Assembly: GCA_903827735.1 (NCBI GenBank)
Contig: CAIKJM010000057.1
Span: 1-9,496 of the forward strand
DNA length: 9,496 bases
Origin: an uncultured Rhodanobacter sp.
Lineage (GTDB): Bacteria > Pseudomonadota > Gammaproteobacteria > Xanthomonadales > Rhodanobacteraceae
Direction: 5' to 3'
Under the pieces are notes generated by a model that worked only from the letters and a program-made list of their open reading frames with translations, searched no databases and was not told the DNA's origin. The translations under genes were made by a program, and so were the position numbers. Below are positions 5,827-9,496 of this stretch, piece after piece; the stretch's first letter is position 1, and every line of letters begins with the position of its first letter.

Positions 5827-6309
5827 GTGAATAAGGTCTTTTCAACCACCGCCATGATTGGCATTCCGCTGGCGCTGACGGTCGTGCTTGCCGGTTGCGG
5901 AACACCCGCTGCGAAAGACTTCGGCGGCTCCTGGAAGCCGGTGAACCGCTTTCAGGACCAGCCCACGGAAATACCGCTGGCCCAGGCTTACACCTATTAC
6001 GCCTCGCCGATGGATGGCACGCTGAAAACCATGCTGACGCGGTGGTCGAAAGACACCGGCATGACGCTGTCCTACCAGCTCATGTCCGACTACACGCTCT
6101 ACAAGCCGGTCGCCCAGATCCGCACACGGGATGTTCGATCCGCTGCCGCCGAGCTCAGCTCGATTTACGGTGCCGAGGGCATTCTCGTCACCGTCAATGA
6201 CAAACAGATCCTGGTCACCGTCGCCAATGTCTCCAAGCCGGACGCCTCGGAAACCAAGGCCGGGTCAAGCCCGATAAAACCGGCAGCTGCCACGGGCAGC
6301 AAGCCATGA
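5827..6309 (+). CDS. virB7: VirB7-like outer-membrane lipoprotein with N0-type domain (X-T4SS)
   Basis: 160-residue lipoprotein, first gene of the secretion operon. Signal peptide with hydrophobic IPLALTVVLAGC and lipidated Cys24. A segment with D31-F-G-G, W36 and PTEIP (46-50) follows, then a globular region (about 52-135) beginning YTYYASPMDGTLKTMLTRW. This matches my memory of X. citri VirB7, whose linker binds the VirB9 C-terminal domain and whose C-terminal domain is N0-like, as in secretins; classical Agrobacterium VirB7 (about 55 residues) lacks it. A Lys/Ala/Ser tail (136-160) ends it. The start is GTG 5827, which retains Lys3 before the hydrophobic core; the ribosome-binding site is weak. 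An in-frame ATG at 5854 would give a signal without a positive charge. Confidence 0.85.
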   Translation: MNKVFSTTAMIGIPLALTVVLAGCGTPAAKDFGGSWKPVNRFQDQPTEIPLAQAYTYYASPMDGTLKTMLTRWSKDTGMTLSYQLMSDYTLYKPVAQIRTRDVRSAAAELSSIYGAEGILVTVNDKQILVTVANVSKPDASETKAGSSPIKPAAATGSKP

Positions 6310-6353
6310 AAACAAACCCTCACTCTGCCGCCGACCGTCTGGATCTTTGCTAA
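6306..6353 (+). other. 15-codon mini-ORF linking virB7 and virB8
   Basis: ATG at 6306 overlaps the virB7 stop (ATGA); the frame runs 15 codons (MKTNPHSAADRLDLC) and its TAA shares a base with the virB8 ATG (TAATG, 6351-6355). virB8 itself has no clear Shine-Dalgarno. This geometry suits translational coupling, the mini-ORF carrying ribosomes across the gap. Whether it is translated is not known. Confidence 0.35.
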
Positions 6354-7309
6354 TGGCCGACAAGAAAACCGCCACTCGAAAAATTGACGATACGGTCAAA
6401 CGATCGGTCAGTTTCGAGCTGACCATTGCCGACCTGGCCAAGCGCAGCGAACGCCGCGCGTGGTGGGTTGCGTTTTCCGCAATCATCGTCGCGTTGATTC
6501 TTTTGGGCGGCTACTTCTACATGTTACCGCTTAAGGAAAAAGTGCCTTACGTCATCATGGCCGACGCCTATACGGGCACCAGCACGGTCGCTCGATTGAC
6601 TGGGGACTTCACGAATCGCCAGATCACCACTAGCGAGGCGATCAACAAAAGTAACGTCGCTCATTACATCATGGCACGCGAGTCTTATGACAGCTCGCCA
6701 GCGGCATATCAGAATGGATGGATCACATCCATCGTCATGTCGTCTCCTAAAGTCGCCGGTGCATACAAGAATCAAATTTTGTCGACGACGAATCCCGATA
6801 GTCCATCCAAGCTATATGGAAAAGACAGTTCGCTACAAATCAACATTCTCAGCATCTCTTTGCATGGTGATGGAGTAGGCCAAACACCTAAGAGCGCGAC
6901 TGTGCGATTCCAAAGGAGTGTCTACGACAAAACGAGCGGCTCAACCAAACCCTTGGACAGCAAAATCGCAACCCTGGAATTTACTTACATGCCAGACCTG
7001 CGAATGGACGACCAATACCGCATTCAGAATCCGCTCGGCTTTCAGGTTACCGACTATCGCGTCGATAACGATTACGAGTCACCCGCACCGACCGCTGTTC
7101 AAGGTGCACCGATTGCTAACACCACTCAGCAAGCCATTACGAACAACGCCAACACAGGTCTAGCCGCGAGTACCTCTACGGCAGTTATGCCTCAAACGAT
7201 GCAGACAGGTTTGCCCTCACAGCCACCCATTTCACAACGTGAGGTTCCCCAGGTCCCGGTTTCGGGTGTGCCTTCCTCGATCAATACCGCTAATGGAGTA
7301 GGTCACTGA
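6353..7309 (+). CDS. virB8: VirB8, inner-membrane assembly factor of type IV secretion
   Basis: 318 residues. VirB8 is a bitopic inner-membrane protein that links the inner-membrane complex to the periplasmic part of the channel. Seen: a charged cytoplasmic N-terminus (1-35), one membrane segment (about 36-58, WWVAFSAIIVALILLGGYFY), PLKEKVPYVI immediately after it, and a periplasmic NTF2-like domain ending in NPLGFQVTDYRVDNDY (226-241), the family's strongest signature. A low-complexity Gln/Pro/Thr/Asn-rich tail of 77 residues (242-318) extends past the usual end of VirB8. Start ATG 6353 is preferred over TTG 6347 because of the TAATG overlap. It overlaps virB9 by one base. GC content of its middle part is clearly below that of lpoA. 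Confidence 0.93.
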   Translation: MADKKTATRKIDDTVKRSVSFELTIADLAKRSERRAWWVAFSAIIVALILLGGYFYMLPLKEKVPYVIMADAYTGTSTVARLTGDFTNRQITTSEAINKSNVAHYIMARESYDSSPAAYQNGWITSIVMSSPKVAGAYKNQILSTTNPDSPSKLYGKDSSLQINILSISLHGDGVGQTPKSATVRFQRSVYDKTSGSTKPLDSKIATLEFTYMPDLRMDDQYRIQNPLGFQVTDYRVDNDYESPAPTAVQGAPIANTTQQAITNNANTGLAASTSTAVMPQTMQTGLPSQPPISQREVPQVPVSGVPSSINTANGVGH

Positions 7310-8076
7310 TGAACCAACCAAGCAGGCTGTGTCTGGCTGGTGCCATGTTTTTCCTGGCGGTCGGCACTACTTTTTCCGCTCATGCACAAGTCATGCAGCA
7401 ATACGAATTTCAACCCGATCGTATCTACCCCGTGCGTACCGGACTGGGTATCACTACTGAAATTGAACTAAGCCCCAACGAAAAAATTCTCGATTACAGC
7501 ACGGGCTTCAGCGGCGGATGGGATTTGACGCGGCGCGAAAACGTCTTCTATCTGAAGCCTAAGAACGTCGACGTCGATACGAACATGATGATTCGCACGG
7601 CGACTCATTCCTACATCTTTGAGTTGAAAGTAGTTGCTACAGACTGGAAGACACTAGAGCAGGCCAAGCGCGCCGGCGTTCAGTACAAGATCACGTTCAC
7701 CTATCCAGGTGACGCCATTTTCGCAACCGCGGCCAACAAAAAGGCTGATGTATCCGAGTTGGATACATCGTTGGTCAAAGACCGCGATTACAACTTCGAC
7801 TACAGCTATGCCACACGCAGTAAGGCGGCCCCATGGCTGGTGCCCGTCACCGTGTATGACGACGGGCGATTCACCTACATCAAGATGAGCGATCTGAAAC
7901 AGTTTCCGACCGGAAATTTTCCCACCATCTATATGCGCGAGGTCAGGAACGGGGGAGACGTATTGGTCAACACAACCATTGAAGGCAACACCATCGTCGT
8001 CCACGGCACCTACGCCTACCTGGTCATTCGTCATGGCAACAACGTCGTTGGTCTGAGAAGGAATACTCAAAAGTGA
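7309..8076 (+). CDS. virB9: VirB9, outer-membrane core component of type IV secretion
   Basis: 255 residues, a normal length. VirB9 with VirB7 and VirB10 forms the core complex spanning periplasm and outer membrane. Seen: a Sec signal peptide (1-26, cleavage after AHA), an N-terminal beta domain (27 to about 135) with DRIYPVRTGLG and EIELSPNEKI, and a C-terminal domain (about 160-255) with PWLVPVTVYDDGRFTYIKM, NFPTIYMREV, NTTIEGNTIVVHGTYAYLVIRHG and a final VVGLRRN, the usual VirB9/CagX pattern. The C-terminal domain is expected to pair with the VirB7 linker. Start ATG overlaps the virB8 stop (TGATG); its end overlaps virB10 by four bases. Confidence 0.95.
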   Translation: MNQPSRLCLAGAMFFLAVGTTFSAHAQVMQQYEFQPDRIYPVRTGLGITTEIELSPNEKILDYSTGFSGGWDLTRRENVFYLKPKNVDVDTNMMIRTATHSYIFELKVVATDWKTLEQAKRAGVQYKITFTYPGDAIFATAANKKADVSELDTSLVKDRDYNFDYSYATRSKAAPWLVPVTVYDDGRFTYIKMSDLKQFPTGNFPTIYMREVRNGGDVLVNTTIEGNTIVVHGTYAYLVIRHGNNVVGLRRNTQK

Positions 8077-9230
8077 GCTCAAATACTCCTAACCAACCAG
8101 GCGATGGTTCCGATCGCAACGATCCGCTGGCGAGCAATCCATACTCCAATCAGTATCGGCAGGATCAAGGGCCAGACTTAGATGCCAATGCGCCGACATT
8201 GAGATCCAGCGATCTGCGTCGGATGAATCGCCGCGCGCTTTTCTATCTTGTAGCAATCGTCTTGCTGCTCTTAGCGGTCGCTTTCTGGCTGATCAAAGGC
8301 CCTTCAAGCAAGGCACCGGCTCCCAAGCAGGCGGAGACTATCACTGTTCCTGCGGCGCCGCCGGCCCCACGCGCTCTGCCGCAACTGCCTGTAGCGCCAC
8401 CGGTTCAAGCTATTCCCCTCAACACTCCAACACCACCTTTGCCTGTAGCCAGTCAAACCGCGCGTCCTCAGCCGGCGAAAGAGCCAGGGCCAACCTTGCT
8501 TCAACGGCGGCTTGCGGAAACTCAAGGCAGTCCTGCTCCAGAGATGTCCCAGACGCCTGCCGCCACGCCGCCAAGAAACCCGGGCGACGCAATGGAAGAG
8601 ATGGAGGACGCAAAGACCAGCGCCGAGCCGTTGAGGAATCCCGATACCATCATGGTTCGCGGCACTTTCATCCGCTGCGTGCTTCAGACTCGGATCATCA
8701 GCGACTTCCCAGGCTTTGCTTCATGCGTCGTTACCGAGCCTGTGTATTCCTTCACGGGCAAGCGCCTGCTCCTACCAAAGGGCTCAAAGGTATTGGGAAA
8801 ATACCGCTCCAGCCCGGTCATCGGCGATCGCCTCGCTGTGGTCTGGGATCGAATCATCACGCCGACCGGTATCGACGTGAACATGTCCAGTCCAGGCGTA
8901 GATGATCTTGGCAGCTCGGGTAATCCCGGCTATCTCGACTCTCACTGGGGTAGCCGAATCAGTGCCGCACTGCTGATAAGCATGCTCAGTGACGGCTTCT
9001 CGTATGAGGCGGCAGAGCATGGTCCGAAGACGACGAGCCTGGCAGGCAACGGCGTTGCGGTGGAATCGCCTTTCCAAAGTAACACGGCTCAGACCCTGCA
9101 AAATTTGGCTAGTCAGGCAGTGCAGAAAGCAGCACAGAGGCCTGCGACTGTCACCATCAATCAAGGCACCATCATCGATGTTTACGTCGCCAAAGACGTG
9201 GATTTCAGCGGTGTCGTATCCAAATTTTGA
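8073..9230 (+). CDS. virB10: VirB10, core channel and energy-sensing protein of type IV secretion
   Basis: 385 residues. VirB10 crosses the inner membrane, spans the periplasm and forms the outer-membrane pore, relaying ATPase activity to gating in known systems. Seen: a hydrophilic cytoplasmic N-terminus (1-53), one membrane segment (about 54-75), a proline-rich periplasmic stretch (79-170), and the TrbI/VirB10 domain from about 190: RGTFIRCVLQTRIISDFPG (196-214), VYSFTGKRLLLPKGSKVLGKY, VVWDRIITPTG, SSPGVDDLGSSGNPGYLDSHWG and SAALLISML. Cys202 and Cys218 could form a disulfide. Start is GTG 8073, in a GTGA overlap with the virB9 stop, with AAGGA ten bases upstream. Confidence 0.95.
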   Translation: MSSNTPNQPGDGSDRNDPLASNPYSNQYRQDQGPDLDANAPTLRSSDLRRMNRRALFYLVAIVLLLLAVAFWLIKGPSSKAPAPKQAETITVPAAPPAPRALPQLPVAPPVQAIPLNTPTPPLPVASQTARPQPAKEPGPTLLQRRLAETQGSPAPEMSQTPAATPPRNPGDAMEEMEDAKTSAEPLRNPDTIMVRGTFIRCVLQTRIISDFPGFASCVVTEPVYSFTGKRLLLPKGSKVLGKYRSSPVIGDRLAVVWDRIITPTGIDVNMSSPGVDDLGSSGNPGYLDSHWGSRISAALLISMLSDGFSYEAAEHGPKTTSLAGNGVAVESPFQSNTAQTLQNLASQAVQKAAQRPATVTINQGTIIDVYVAKDVDFSGVVSKF

Positions 9231-9266
9231 CCCCACTCAACGCACGGTAATAGAACATCTATTTGT

Positions 9267-9496
9267 ATGGACGACGCTGCACCCATCGCCGAAGTCTCAA
9301 ACGAGTTCCTGGACTACCAGTATCAAGTGCTGGGTGTGCGGGACTTCATGGCGTCGCCCGATGTCACCGAAATTTGCATCAATCGTCCGGGCGAGTTGTA
9401 TTTGGAAAACCGCAACGGCTGGCAGCGTGTGGAAGTACCCAGCCTGACCTTCGAGCGCGCTCGGCAATTCTGTACATCAGTAGTTAACGAGAGTAA
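9267..9496 (+). CDS. virB11: VirB11, secretion ATPase, N-terminal part only
   Basis: The first 76 codons of a gene cut by the right edge. VirB11 is a hexameric AAA+-like cytoplasmic ATPase that powers pilus assembly and substrate transfer. The visible residues (MDDAAPIAEVSNEFLDYQYQ, then SPDVTEICINRPGELYLE and GWQRVEVPSLTF) match the start of the VirB11 N-terminal domain, especially EICINRPGE; the Walker motifs would lie beyond the window. ATG 9267 is the first plausible start; no in-frame alternative exists before it and no strong ribosome-binding site is seen. It is 36 bases after virB10, the only non-coding gap in the operon apart from the mini-ORF stretch. Confidence 0.9.
   Translation, partial: MDDAAPIAEVSNEFLDYQYQVLGVRDFMASPDVTEICINRPGELYLENRNGWQRVEVPSLTFERARQFCTSVVNES

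Overview
The window looks like a chromosome segment from a high-GC gammaproteobacterium of the order Xanthomonadales (Xanthomonadaceae or Rhodanobacteraceae). The evidence is the gene order rsmH-mraZ-rnpB-rsmI (leftward) and lpoA-yraN (rightward), the high GC content, and a VirB7 with an extra globular domain of the kind known from Xanthomonas citri. No species can be named from the sequence alone.

Left half (1-5376), housekeeping. On the minus strand, reading right to left: rsmI (16S rRNA 2'-O-methyltransferase), a 160-base nest of inverted repeats, the RNase P RNA gene rnpB, then the start of the division and cell-wall (dcw) cluster, mraZ followed by rsmH, which runs off the left edge. Upstream of mraZ is a clear promoter (TTGACA, 17 bases, TATCGT) and four boxes spaced exactly 10 bases apart, the classic MraZ autoregulatory operator. 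On the plus strand lpoA (outer-membrane lipoprotein activator of a peptidoglycan synthase) overlaps yraN (UPF0102, nuclease fold) by one base.

Intergenic leader (5377-5826). These 450 bases hold no convincing gene but are rich in symmetry: a 10-bp hairpin, a near-perfect 16-base palindrome, a GTAGGG-N5-CCCTAC palindrome, a 9-bp hairpin and several GGA motifs. This looks like the control region of the secretion operon.

Right half (5827-9496). Five tightly packed genes, virB7-virB8-virB9-virB10-virB11 (the last cut by the right edge), open a type IV secretion operon. VirB7, VirB9 and VirB10 would build the outer-membrane core channel, VirB8 an inner-membrane scaffold, and VirB11 the cytoplasmic ATPase. 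Gene order and the VirB7 type match the X. citri-type bactericidal system (X-T4SS), which kills competing bacteria; the killing role is an inference because effectors, immunity proteins and VirD4 lie outside the window. Most junctions overlap (TGATG, GTGA), and a 15-codon mini-ORF links virB7 to virB8 by start/stop overlaps at both ends. GC content falls in virB8-virB9 compared with lpoA, consistent with an acquired module placed next to conserved housekeeping genes. No tRNA, CRISPR array, transposase or attachment site was seen.
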